The notes under the pieces: generated by a model | Seen by the model: the letters and a program-made list of their open reading frames with translations, nothing else | Database searches by the model: none | What the model was told of the DNA's origin: nothing | NCBI GenBank assembly: GCA_029945375.1 | Contig: CM057059.1 | Location: 2,914,001-2,978,000 of the forward strand | Direction: 5' to 3' | DNA from: Agaricus subrufescens | Lineage: Eukaryota > Basidiomycota > Agaricomycetes > Agaricales > Agaricaceae | Length of the DNA: 64,000 bases | Position numbers and translations under genes: made by a program | Shown here: positions 23,277 through 34,721 of the stretch, piece by piece | Layout of the letters: every line of letters begins with the position of its first letter | How positions within the stretch are numbered: the first letter of the stretch is position 1

Positions 23277-24671
23277 TTAGTGTGTGACGTCGCAGTTCGT
23301 GAAATCTATGGAATCGCCGATATACATTCGCGCGTGTGTTTGGATCAAAGGTAGGATGTGCTTTTTATGGAGTGGCGTAACTTTCATATGAGCGCGCTGA
23401 CGCCGGTGGTAAGATCAGGTTTCACGACATCATTCCAACAACTTACGAGAGCAAAGCCTACACCTCTATATATCCAGCCCCAAATATCTTTGAACTCCGG
23501 GTGAGTTTTACCGACATTTCGCTGTAAAGCTGGATCTTTCATCTTTGACAATTGTTCGAGTGTTGTAGTCTTAATTAACTTGAGAAGCCATTGGTTAATA
23601 TGAATACGAGAGAGGAATGGAAGGTGAGTGAGCATACGTTTTTATTTGCTCTCTCAATCTCGGTCCCATCTATGCATCCTGAGTGTTCCGAGAAGGACGC
23701 ACTCTTTTTCGAGATTGATCCAAAAACGTCTTCTTTTCCCTTTCCCTTACCTGGAAGCGGCGGCACTTTGAAAACCTGATCGTCGAAAGAGGTAATGCTA
23801 TCCGATATTGACGGGTCCCTTGCGGGACCGGTTAGCTTCTGCTTCTTGGAGATAGGTCCTCCGAGTACCGAAACACCCTTACTGGCGCTTGCGGTGCGTT
23901 TGAGTTCCCTGGATAGATTACTAGCACCGACGCTCTTCGTGCGACCGAATATGGCTGGTGGCCGCCGGGGGGTTGGATCGTCCGGTCGAGGTATCCGTGC
24001 TGCTGTTTGCCTTGGAGGTCGCGGTGTCAGACGTGCGACCCGCAGGCTCACAGTTTTGGCAGCAGTCACTTGACCAAAGACGATGATATGAGTCGTTTCA
24101 GGGCCATCTGAGCCTGTAATTAGTAGGTTGTAGGCTCTACGAACATCTGCGACGCACCAGTGTTACCCAAGGCGATTTTGATACCCAGCTCCGATCTCGA
24201 GCCCTGATCAAACTCGCTTGGCTGCAGGGAAGTAGATGCCTGAGGGTACGGCGTCAAGCAGAAGATGTTTTCGAAGTATATTTTCGACAAGGTAGCACGA
24301 GGATGAATGTCTCTATCCGACAGTGAAGACATTCCCTTGATTGATAGCAACAAAGCTTACAGTTCAACGTTTCCACTCTCGTCGAACCATACGTCGCTTA
24401 AGGTGACCGCACCAAGAAAGAGTAGGCTCTGTCTCCCACGCATACTTTCCAGAGCCAATGCAAGCGGGTTCTCAAGCAGCTGGTGTTTGTTCGGGGACTC
24501 CAGGTGCGCACTGAATGTGAGCCCATCGAGAAGCAGATACGAATCAGGAAGCGATAGTGCGCCGCGGTAGAGGAGGCGGTGGTGGGACGAGCTCAGCGAG
24601 CCCGGCGTGGCCACAGCGTCGCTCGCTGTCCTGGGCGGTGTCGAGCTCGTGGCGGCCGCTGGCAGGAGCAT
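23277..24671 (-). CDS. SLD7: Probable SLD7/MTBP-like DNA replication initiation factor
   Basis: Coding blocks run 24671 to about 24365, about 24324 to 24165 (DIHPRATLSKIYFENIFCL), about 24109 to 23645 and about 23574 to 23449, with a last exon ending NCDVTH and a stop at 23277-23279. The N-terminal part includes LLYRGALSLPDSYLLLDG. The middle is basic and disordered (ISKKQKLTG). The C-terminal piece LIKTTTLEQLSKMKD, then HPEFKDIWGWIYRGVGFALR and HILPLIQTHARMYI, resembles the Sld7 C-terminal domain as I know it from fungi. Sld7 binds Sld3 and helps load Cdc45 at origins. The family diverges fast, so the call is provisional. The ATG at 24671 was chosen because the longer frame upstream opens on TTG after a TGA. 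Confidence 0.6.
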
Positions 24672-24988
24672 GACATGGCCAGGGGCGACGCGTTTGAACG
24701 TGACATCAATCAACGCGTGTCGTCACATCACGGATCAATTATGTAAGCGAGCTACGCGAGTGTAGTTAATCTCCGCGCGTGGATCCCAAACGCTCGACCC
24801 TCCCGCGTCCTTCTCTTCCTCCCTGGCCTCCCGTTCCTCAGGGCCGCCGTGTTCTGCCCAATCTCCGTCCAGACAAAAGCTTGGTAGCTATCTACTCTGG
24901 TCTCCTGCTTCATGTGGGCGGAGTAAACTCTTCAATGTCGATCTATTTCGACCAGCGGTTCGTTTCAGCGACAGTCCCGCCCCGAGGT

Positions 24989-25567
24989 TTACAGTGAGGC
25001 CTGATGGGGAACGCGCACGTCCGTTGCCACGAAAGCGAGTCTCACAACCCTCCTGCTGTCATAGCTGACGCCCTTGGCCACAGGTTCTATTCTGAGTGTT
25101 CTCCATGAGCTCCAGACCCCGACTCGGGAGACAGATCCACTTACTCGACTTCAACCGTCTTATGACGCTCGAATTCAACCAGTCTATTCGAACCTGGTAG
25201 GGTCCGCTGGATCCCTCTGATGATATAAGTGCCATGAAATTTCCCACTCTAGAACACCGTTTTTAGCGCGCTTGCAATAGACATCATATCAATATGAGCT
25301 TACCTGGTTCGTTGTCGCATCATCGGGAAGCTCTTGTGCACGCTGCCAGAGCACTGTCAAGTTTGAATTCGTTCGTAATGCCAATACCATTCCCTGGATA
25401 TCCCGGTATTGTATAGGCTTGCCATTAACGCTGGCTTCTATAGTCCTCGAAAATGTGGTATCAACTGCCCGCAACGAGTCCTCATCATTCGGCGCTTCGA
25501 ATATCCGGTTGATGTGTTGCATCGACCAGGATGTCAGCGATGAGAGTGAAGAGGTTGACAAAGCCAT
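24989..25567 (-). CDS. Small fungal-specific protein, unknown (possibly NTF2/SnoaL-like fold)
   Basis: Exon 1, 25304-25567, encodes 88 residues from MALSTSSLSS to DDATTNQ before a GTAAGC donor. Exon 2 encodes SGKFHGTYIIRGIQRTLPGS then VEFERHKTVEV before GTAAGT. The last exon encodes RRVVRLAFVATDVRVPHQ and stops at 24989-24991. The pattern of a helix-rich first half and a beta-rich second half (HGTYIIRG, VEFERHKTVEV, RVVRLAFVATDV) fits small alpha+beta-barrel proteins, but that is inference from layout. Some 320 bases separate it from the SLD7-like start. Confidence 0.55.
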
Positions 25568-26853
25568 GTGTAGGATAGGGAATTGGTAGTGTAGTCAGAG
25601 GTAACAGAGGAGCTTTTATATGAATACGAGCCGGAGAAGGGGGTATTGGGTTTTTGGCACAGCACGGTACGTTTTTATCCACTATCATTTTGACCAACCC
25701 GAGGTCCCGATGCATCTCCAGGGGCAGTGGCTTATGTGCTCACCTAAGAGCTCGATTAATCCGCGCTGCGGGTCTTAATCTTGTTGGAGATACTACTATA
25801 CATATCGTCTCCATGACTGCCAACCTCTAACCGCGAATCGCCGTAGCGGTACGTACTACCCATAAATTGTGACATGCTTTCATCTTGGCTTCTGTGAATC
25901 TCTGATATCATTCCGCTGGGCTTCTCGCTGTTGGATGTGCCTCGACGTCTCCAATGACAGACCACGAGGACAGTCTAGACTCCATAATTACCCCCTTCTC
26001 CGCTTGGTGAATTGAGAACCTGTGCAACAAGTCCAGACCTGTCAAGCCTTGTCAATAATTGGCGGGTCGAAGGTGCCTGGGTGTTTCCGCGATTACAGGC
26101 ACCCACTCAACCACATGTCTTTCTCAAAATTGCATTTCGTAACCCATGTTCGTTCTCTATGCCAAGATGGATTAAATAAATAAATGACTCCTGTTATACA
26201 AAGATTGATCTCGTTATTCCTGTCAACCGATTATTATGGCCTCTTTGACTTTGGCTCTTTCAGCGCGCAGCATCTAATTAGTTGGCATTGTAACATTAGT
26301 GCATTAGTGCTTGTCATCCTCAGCGGGGCAAAAAAAACCCACTGACAGGTAGTTATGTTTCGCATTCCAAATCCCACCCCTCCGATCACTCGGACCCGGC
26401 CGAGTTACAAGATGCTTAAAAGATGAGAGAGTCCGCCCTTTCAGGCGCGCAGGGGGGGGACGGACGAAGAGTCTACCGGATTCCTGATGTCATGTAACTG
26501 AACCAGGATAAAGTTTTTACGCTCTCAGGGTTCATGACTAGTCGGGAGTGTAATATCGACCCTGGTATACTTTGTCACATCTGGGATCATTTTAATTACT
26601 ATCAGTCTTTGTTGTGATGGACACTTTCCGCAAGCGTGGGCTAAATGATTGAAATTTGATTTCTCTCAGTTTTTTTTTTGATTTTTTTGGGACAGGTCAC
26701 ATAAGTCGTCCTGGCTATAAACGAACATGGGCCGACGTAACCGGGTATACTCCACCTGGTGAGTTCCTGACCTATTGGCCTTGTGCCGCTCAGGTCGATG
26801 ATGATCATTACAGTTGTTTACTGTCAACTTCCACCTGACGATAGCCAGATATC
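25568..26853. other. Intergenic region without a supported gene
   Basis: About 1.3 kb between divergent genes. Contains a G8 run near 26453 and a T9 run near 26670. Short open frames (25756-25965 minus, 26656-26838 plus) have no motif. Confidence 0.5.
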
Positions 26854-27799
26854 ATGATGGATGTCCTTATTAGCATATTTCTCACTGCCACGCCTCCTCC
26901 CAACCTCTCTCAATCGAGCTCAAATATCTGGCAAAGTGAGTTTACAACTCTCATCTCCCATACTTTATCTGATAGATGCCCTTTCCAAAAAAAATTCCCA
27001 CATCGTTTAATATCGACTCGCCTACATATATCATACGCGTATATCTTCTCTCGCCAATTACCTGTTTCCCATTATCTTGACAGATGTTATCACGGCTATT
27101 AGAGCTTCGTCATCTATCAAACAAGCTCAACAATCGTTTACCCTGAACGTGGAGGACACTTCTATGATGCCGATTTTCCAATCTCCCAGCCTCGTTGTTG
27201 ATACATCCATGCTGGGAGCGCCAAAGCCGGATGAAAACAATCAAGGAAACGATGAACAATTCTCATGTATCTTTTTCGGGGCTCGGTTCTCTCGGGAGTC
27301 TGTGATAGATGAAGCCCTTAAAGAACTCGTTCGTAATCTCGCAATGGAAGAAGAAGAAGAGAGGAGTATTTTGAGCATTGAATGTCGGGCGTATCGAGCT
27401 CTCAGTCCTCTTACTGTATCATCTGAACAACTGGTGTCGAAACATCAAGGGCCGATACTCGTTGTGTATATGACTCCATTTCCGGAATCGGACGAAGAAT
27501 TTAACAAATGGTACGATGAAGAACATATACCCATGCTTAGTGTCGTACCTGGTTGGATTTCAGCTAAACGTTTTGTCCTTTGCGCCTCGAATTATTTGTC
27601 AACAGGGACAATGGCTGAGGCTAGGACGGCGCCGAGGTATCTCGCCCTGCACGAATTGGAAAATACTCTAGTCTTTGAGAAGGCAGAGTATAAAGCTGCG
27701 ACAAGTACGCCTTGGAGGACTGAAGTCATGAAATCTCTCAAGGAGAAGCAGAGAAGCGTTATGGAGTATGCTGGACAGTTAACCGAACTAGCCAAATGA
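26854..27799 (+). CDS. EthD-like dimeric alpha/beta-barrel protein
   Basis: Exon 1 is 26854-26935 (MMDVLISIFLTATPPP), exon 2 is 27084-27799; together 265 residues. The intron (GTGAGT..GACAG, 148 nt) is longer than others here, so the first exon is less certain. The second half has EFNKWYDEEHIPMLSVVPGW followed by ISAKRFVLC and RYLALHELEN, the hallmark layout of EthD-like small proteins (WYDEEHIP, PGF, RY, LYEL). Members assist ring cleavage or ether degradation and often sit near oxidases, but in fungi most have no assigned substrate. Its stop lies 22 bases from the stop of the convergent MFS gene. Confidence 0.65.
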
Positions 27800-27821
27800 G
27801 ATACACAAATTTAGTTGTAAA

Positions 27822-30187
27822 CTAGTTTGCGGGTGGGTCACCCAATTTCTTTCTCCATTCTTCTCCCTTGAACATTAATCCAACAATTGGTAGGAAGGTG
27901 ACAACACTAAACAAAGAACTAACTGAGACGATTCGGGATCTGAGTTGGAAAAGGTGGTGGCGCACCATATGACTGCGAAAACAAAGAAAGACCATTGAAA
28001 TCCGATCTGAACAAAGCTGCTAAATATCTGTATTTACCAAGTATCGGAAAAGAAATCTCACCTTGTCTCCGAAAGGAATGCTGAATTTGGGATGTCAGAT
28101 GTAGATCATGTAGAAAAGAAAAAATTAACCCACGAGTAGAAACCAAGTGTCAAGCCGAACACTTGACGGATAAAACTAGATGGATCGGATCAGTTACCAT
28201 CTACATCACCACAGAAGTCTTGGCAACGTACCCAAAACAGATACTCGCATCGTTGCTCCGAACATTATAGCAATCGTTGCAACTGTAGGTATAGCAGACA
28301 GACGAAACTATTTGCACTACAAAAATTTTTAACATTAATTCTGAGAAGTTGTTGGTGGTCACGGTTGCTTACTGCCAAAGCAGGCGATGGCTGGGTCTAG
28401 GTCAGAGGGATCGCTGGGAGGTATACGAGGAAAAGACATACCCATGCCAATGCAAGGAGCAACAAACGAGTGTGTGTACTGGATGGTGAAACCGTCTGGA
28501 TCGGATATTTGGCATGAGAGAATGTTACTTCAAGATATCGATTTATTGTACACACAACTGAGGCAGGTGGAGCTTTCAATTTTTTTTTAGAGCTTTTGAA
28601 ATGGGTAGAGACATACATGAGGAGACCAACAGGAATAGTGATTGTTCCTGTCCAGATGCCTTGAAGTCGCACTTCAGCAGTGGCTGTTCTCCCCTGTTCT
28701 AGTGCTTTCCTCCGGGCGCGTCGTACCATGATATCGGTAACCGGTCCTGAACATAATTCCCCTAGGGAACTAAATAGAATCTCAGTTTCAGATATCGATA
28801 GAATTGTCATGAGAAACATACGCCCCAACAAGTAAACTGATGCCATTTGCGAGCCTGTGTATTGGTAATGATGAAGGTAATCTGTTCAAAAACTGTCAGC
28901 GGGAGAAAACGAACCCGTTTTTAACTGTGTCAAAATGATAGAATCGTGTGAATAACGGCGCTAATGTCAGTGCTGGTTCAATTGAAGCAAAACCATACAC
29001 AACGCCGCTGGAGAGAAATGTTATTTTTAGAGAATGGCCGAGAACACAGGACATACTAGAATAAAGCCGGGAATGCTACTGAAGGGTATTTTAGCATACT
29101 TAATGGCTTAAGAACAAAGTCTTTGGCCCTGAGTTTCCGATCTGGCGAGAGGTACCAGAAACCCAAACGGCGGAGGTATACTGAAAACTTGAGCGGTGGA
29201 GGTCGGTAGACTTTTCCTTGTTTGAGTAGTTCCTTGATTTCGGTGCTATCCAGTTCGTCGTTTTTCATCAAATCCGTCAATACATCATCGTAAGCGCCTG
29301 ACGGTCTAGTATATAGGGTCTCAGGGAGGAGGAAAATGCCTATTACCAAGAAGACACCTAATTATTGATAAGTAAGGTCGAGACCAGCTGGAATTTACTT
29401 GGTGACACACCGTTGAGCATTGCCCCTGTCCAGAAACACCACCTCCATCCGTGACTTCGAGCGACATACCCCCCGATCTTGATGTATGTCAGGGTTGACA
29501 AAAGTTTTGGGGAGTTGACGGAACTTACGATGGGGGCCAGATGTGCGCCATTGGTCAGCATGAGCGTGTATAACCCCATGGCTTTGCCTCGTTGATGCAT
29601 GTAACACATATCTGAAATCGTTCCTGCGCCAAGGACGGCAGCCGTAGCAGCACCGGACCCATTGAAAGCCCGAGCTACGATGAGAGTGCCAAAGGATTTT
29701 GCCAAGGCGGAGCCGATGGCACTGACGAAGCCAATAAGGAGTGTGAAGAGATAGACGAAACGTCTGCCGTAAACGTTCGCAATGGGGACGAATACTAGAG
29801 GTCCGATAGCGCTAGTGCCGATGGCTATCGTTGTTTGATAAGTCCCAGTCACTGTGGCAACATGAAATTCTTCGGACAATGGTACGACTGCGGGGTTTAT
29901 GATTGCGACGTTAAGCGTCGCCAGGAAAGCGAGAATCGACACTTGAGATAAGATTAACCACTTTAACCACTTTTGTCTTTGGGCTTAGCGCGATGATGCA
30001 TGTTGGTCAAGAAAGAACGTACATTAGGGTAATTGAGTGGATCATTTTCGGAGGTGTGGGGTTGCGGTATTAGTGGTAGGCCGGTTTCGTCGAGTTTGAT
30101 GACGACTGATGCTGCTCCGGAATCATGTACTTCGAGAGAAGTGCTCTTTTCTTCCAACTCAATCTTATCGGAATCAGGCTTTTGCAT
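27822..30187 (-). CDS. MFS transporter, DHA1-like (paralogue 2)
   Basis: Exon 1, 30023-30187, gives 55 residues from MQKPDSDKIE to NDPLNYPN before a GTACGT donor. The next exon carries the first helices (VPIANVYGRRFVYLFTLLIG). Later blocks include RSHGWRWCFWTGAML, the loop and helix of FLLPETLYTRPSGAYDDV, LGELCSGPVTDIMVRRARR and LQGIWTGTITIPVGLLM. The last exon ends GEEWRKKLGDPPAN, stop at 27822-27824. It matches the gene at 9742-12026 in the GLPLIPQP/DPLNYPN start, GGYVA..GWRW, SGPVTD and EWR..L end, so the two are paralogues. Small C-terminal exons are only partly placed. Substrate unknown. It is divergent from the glucosidase II gene, with 552 bases between starts. Confidence 0.88.
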
Positions 30188-30739
30188 AGTGTTGACGCAA
30201 AGAACATCAAGGAGGGGAATGCGGGGCTTTATAATTTTAAATCTGTGACGAAGCTCCCGGGTGGTCCGAAGAAACGGTATGTTTTGTGGGATTTTACTGC
30301 TCCATTTTGACTATCGGGTCATAGAAGAGGCAATAAACAGGAGGAAGAACACGCTCATGTGTTCATGATAACGGAGGACTGCATCTCAGTTTTCTGCGAG
30401 CAGAAGACATCTATTAAAATACTGTCAAATTAACATATACGTGCTCCAGTGACGCACTCAACACGCCAATGGCTGGCCAGTGTGGAGTGATAACACTGGG
30501 AAATGGCTGGCGTGGGTTGAGTGTTGATTTTGAATAATATTGTTGAATGTCCAGTGACCAGAGTCAGCTGCCAGGAGCGGACTCACATGTCCGAACGAGG
30601 CGATCAGTATCCCGAATCACAGATTGCCTTTTCGGGAGGCTGTTTGTTTGCCGGGTTGATGTCAAACAAAAGTCGCGGTAAGGACTGACGTGTTAATTAG
30701 CTGTCCTTTGCTTTCTATCCTTTCATATCGAGGTTGGGG
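30188..30739. promoter_or_regulatory. Divergent promoter region of MFS paralogue 2 and glucosidase II
   Basis: 552 bases between two divergent starts. It contains an imperfect inverted repeat, left arm about 30454-30482 and right arm about 30494-30524, with an 11-base loop. The arms share CACTGG, TGGCGTG and TTGAGTG blocks. Its function is not known. Confidence 0.5.
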
Positions 30740-33700
30740 ATGCGCCCGTGGACGCTGCTTAGTCTTGTCGCCTTTCTGCTCGTCGAGGACGCGGTTGGAT
30801 TCAAGGCTCATGACTTCAAGACGTGCTCTCAGTCTGGCTTCTGTCGGCGCGGCCGCGCTCTAGCTGCACGTGCACAGGAAGCTAAGGATACCTGGAAGTC
30901 TCCCTATTCTATTGTTGCAGACTCAGTTTCTATCAACCCGACCGACGCTACCTTTACCGCTAGCGTCAAGTCTTCCTTGTACCCGGACATCAAGTTCGGC
31001 CTCGAGCTGCGTGTTCACAACGATGGCGTCGTCCGAGTCCGCATGGACGAGATCGACGGCCTTCGGAAAAGATATGATCAAGCAGCATCCTGGGCTCTGA
31101 TCGCAGACCCAAAAATCAGCGATTCCGTTCGTTGGACCGCTGGGAAGAAGGACGTTCGCGCCGTCTACGGTGCTAAGAAGGAAATCGAGGTGGTAGTTTC
31201 GTATGAGCCCCTTCGCGTCGCGCTCTCCCGAAACGGAAAAGAGCAGGTTGTCCTTAACGGCAAAGGGCTCTTGCACATGGAACACTTCCGGAAAAAGGAG
31301 AACAAAGAGATCAAGGAAGCACCGGAAGGAGGCGACGATACACAAGAAGTACTGGAGGCGGAAAAGAACCCGAGGGCATGGTTCGAGGGAGACAAAGAGG
31401 ATGACTATTGGGAAGAAAGTTGGATTACTTGGAAAGATTCCAAACCCAAAGGTACATCTTAACGTTCTCTTATTTGGCGCTCTCTCATACGTGTCATACC
31501 TTAGGTCCCGAATCACTTTCTCTTGATATCTCGTACCCGAATCATGATACTGTCTACGGAATCCCTCAACATGCTACCCGCCTGGCCTTACCCACTACAA
31601 CTGGAGAAAACCCTTTCTTCTCTGATCCATACCGTTTTTACAACGCCGACGTCTTTGAGTACCTGGCCTCGTCTCCTGTCTCCCTCTATGGTTCCATACC
31701 TGTCATGCACGCCCATTCCACAGACTCAACCGTCGGTATCTTCAATGCTGTCGCCTCTGAAACTTGGATCGACGTTTCTCATGCGTCCAAGAAGTCAACA
31801 GAGACCCATTGGATCTCTGAATCCGGTATTCTGGACCTCTTCCTCCTCCCTGGACCTACACCAGAGGACATCTTCAAGCAGTATGCCACTTTGACAGGAA
31901 CACCCGTACTTCCAGCACAGTGGTCGTTGGGCTACCACCAGTGCCGATGGAACTACATGACCTCGGACGATGTTCGCACTGTACAAAAACGCCTAGACGA
32001 GGACGATATACCTTTCGATGTCCTGTGGCTGGATATTGAGTACGCGGAGGAACACAAGTACTTCATGTGGAACAAAAAGAACTTCCCCGACCCCGTTGAA
32101 ATGGTTAACGATGTCGCTGCCCTTGGTCGCAAGGTAAGTAGCCCCTGAAAAGGACAGACCTTTCCCAGACGTGTATAGCTAACGCGTGTGCCAGATGGTT
32201 GTCATCGTCGACCCTCATCTCAAGCGTTCTTCGGAGTATCCAGTATACCAGCAGGCTTCCGAGAGAGGCCTCCTCGTGAAACCCGATAGTGGCGAAGGAG
32301 AGTATGACGGTTTTTGCTGGTCTGGTAGCAGCTCTTGGATTGATTTCTTCAATCCTAATGCCTGGGACTGGTGGAAATCTCTCTTCAAAACTCAAGCACT
32401 TCCTAGCGGCGCCTGGTCTTGGACAGAGAGTACCCAGGATGTCCATATTTGGAACGACATGAATGAGGTCCGCATTGTTATCTTCTAAAGATTTTGCTCT
32501 AATCTAACCTTACGTAGCCGTCGGTCTTCAATGGACCTGAAATTACAATGCCCAAGGACTCTGTTCATTACGAGGGTTGGGAACACCGTGACGTCCACAA
32601 CATCAATGGTGTACTCTTTGTGAGTAATCAAATCTATTGTTTCCACTTTCGAGACTCATATTTCCGCCCCAATAGTCAAACCATACATGGCAGGCAGTCT
32701 ATGAGCGTTCTGACCCACCCAAACGCCCCTTCGTTCTCACCCGCTCCTTCTATGCTGGCTCTCAACGTTTCGGTGCTCTCTGGACCGGGGATAACTTGGG
32801 AACCTGGGACCACATGGCCGTTGGTATCAAGATGACCTTGTCCAATAGTATTGCGGGCATGAGTTTTGTTGGCTGTAAGTGTCTTTTTCAATTGAGTCTT
32901 AGGATCATGCTCAAAAAAGGTTTGTATTCCAATAGCCGACGTTGGTGGTTTCTTTGGTAATCCCGAGCCGGAAATGCTTGTTCGCTGGTATCAAGTTGGT
33001 GCTTTTGCACCCTTCTTCCGCGCGCACGCCCATATCGATACCAAGCGCCGCGAACCTTACTTGCTTGACGAGCCATACAAGTCATATGTCCGTGACATCC
33101 TTCGCTTGAGGTATAGCCTCTTGCCGGTTTGGTATACTCAGTTCCGCGAAACGACTGTCAACGGCATGCCTGTCATGAGGTGAGCAGCATCTCTCACATG
33201 ATGATCCTCTCTAACGCCTTTCGTCGCTCTTCACAGGCCTCATTATGTTGTGTTCCCCAAGGACAAGAATGGTTTCGATTTAGACGATCAATATTTCATT
33301 GGTTCCTCTGGCATTCTCGTCAAGCCTATTACTGAAAAGGGAGCGACGGAGACATCTGTATACCTTCCCGCCGAGGATCAACCCTACTACGACTATTTCA
33401 ACCTCAACATCTTCCGCCCCACCACTAAGGGCAAAAAGATTACCATCCCCGTAGCTCTTGATACAATCCCCCTTTACATTCGCGGAGGATCCATAATCTC
33501 TACACGTGAACGACCTCGTCGTGGATCTAGGGCTATGACGCTGGATCCCTTCACTATCCGTATTGCATTAAGCAAATCCGGAACAGCTCGCGGGGAACTC
33601 TACTTGGACGATGGTGATTCGTATGATCATCAAAAAGGACAACTTGTTTGGAGACAGTTTAATGCGGACAAGACGTCAGGGACTAAAGTCAAGAAACCAG

Positions 33701-34014
33701 TTTTGAGGATCTCGAGTCGGGATATGGCTTCCAGTGAACCTGATGCCGCGGTTGATGGTGTCTCTTTGAAGAATTACACTCCTGATAATTCGTTTGCTGA
33801 GAGTATAAGTGATGTGAGGGTTGAGAGGATTATTGTGGCGGGTTTGAATAAGAAGCCGAAGAGTGTTAAAATTGACGGAGGTGATCAAGAGTTGACTTGG
33901 GAGTGGATTGAGGGTGTCGGTGCGGGAGACAAGAAGGAAGGAGAGAGTAGTGTTTTGGTTGTGAGGGATCCCAAGGTCTTGATCGTGAAAGATTGGAGTA
34001 TCGTCATCGAGTAG
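30740..34014 (+). CDS. ROT2: Glucosidase II alpha subunit, GH31 (ER N-glycan processing)
   Basis: Seven exons: 30740-31451, 31505-32133, 32195-32467, 32518-32619, 32676-32874, 32936-33179 and 33237-34014; total 2937 nt, 978 residues. The start is the ATG at 30740, as the open frame begins two codons earlier on TTG. Residues 1-20 form a signal peptide ([20 protein letters not shown]). The GH31 barrel shows [18 protein letters not shown], the nucleophile Asp in WNDMNEPSVF and the acid/base Asp in LWTGDN, plus [17 protein letters not shown] and FFRAHAH. The enzyme trims the two inner glucoses from N-glycans in the ER lumen, controlling calnexin cycling, with a beta subunit for retention that is not in this window. 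Length and motifs are typical. Confidence 0.96.
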
Positions 34015-34721
34015 ATAGCGAAGTAATCACTATTTAAGTACTGTTACAATTTCTTGTGTTTTTTTTTTTCCTTTTGTCGACCCCGCTGAGTGTTGGTGTA
34101 ATACCATGACCGTGAACATTAGAATGGTTAACATATACAACTTTTGGGTTATGCACTATGAGACAGAAGTAGCTAGCACAGATATGAGATATCTGATGAG
34201 AAGACAGGCGTGAAGGAGAGTAGTAGTAACTCGAGATATAATGGATGTCAATGGACCCAGCATATAGACACATATGACATATACAGATAGAGACACCCCC
34301 AGGGGAGAAAATGAAAAATATAGAAGAAACGTAGAAACAAAGTAAGTGGAGTGACAGCTGTCCTATGGGGCACAGGAAGCGTTGATAGTTTTTGGGTCTT
34401 TTGGGGGGAAGCTTTCGGGACAAGAAAGTCGAGTGAGGGAAAGAGGAAAAAACTACTACTAGAATTGTCTGTCATTGTGATGATTGAAAAAAAAAAAAAT
34501 GGATGCCGACAAAAGAAGAAATGTTTGCAAGAGAAACGATTATATGTTACACAGACAGGGAATGGGAAAAAAAAAATGTTTGGAAATGCCATCAAGAAAA
34601 ACCAAAAATCAAAGACAAAAACGGTCATGAGAGGAATCATAAGCAGTGAGACGACAGACCCAATGTATTTCTTCACGCAAAACGTCGACGACTTAACGTT
34701 TCAAACCAGTAGGAGCATCCA
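34015..34721. other. Intergenic region between convergent genes
   Basis: About 700 bases with homopolymer runs (T9 at about 34061, A12 near 34487, A9 near 34568), likely the two 3' UTRs. Overlapping open frames on both strands here are low-complexity and unsupported. Confidence 0.5.

Noticed and set aside
30923..31516. 197-codon open frame antisense to glucosidase II
   Set aside because: It is the shadow of a strongly coding exon; its translation has no motif.
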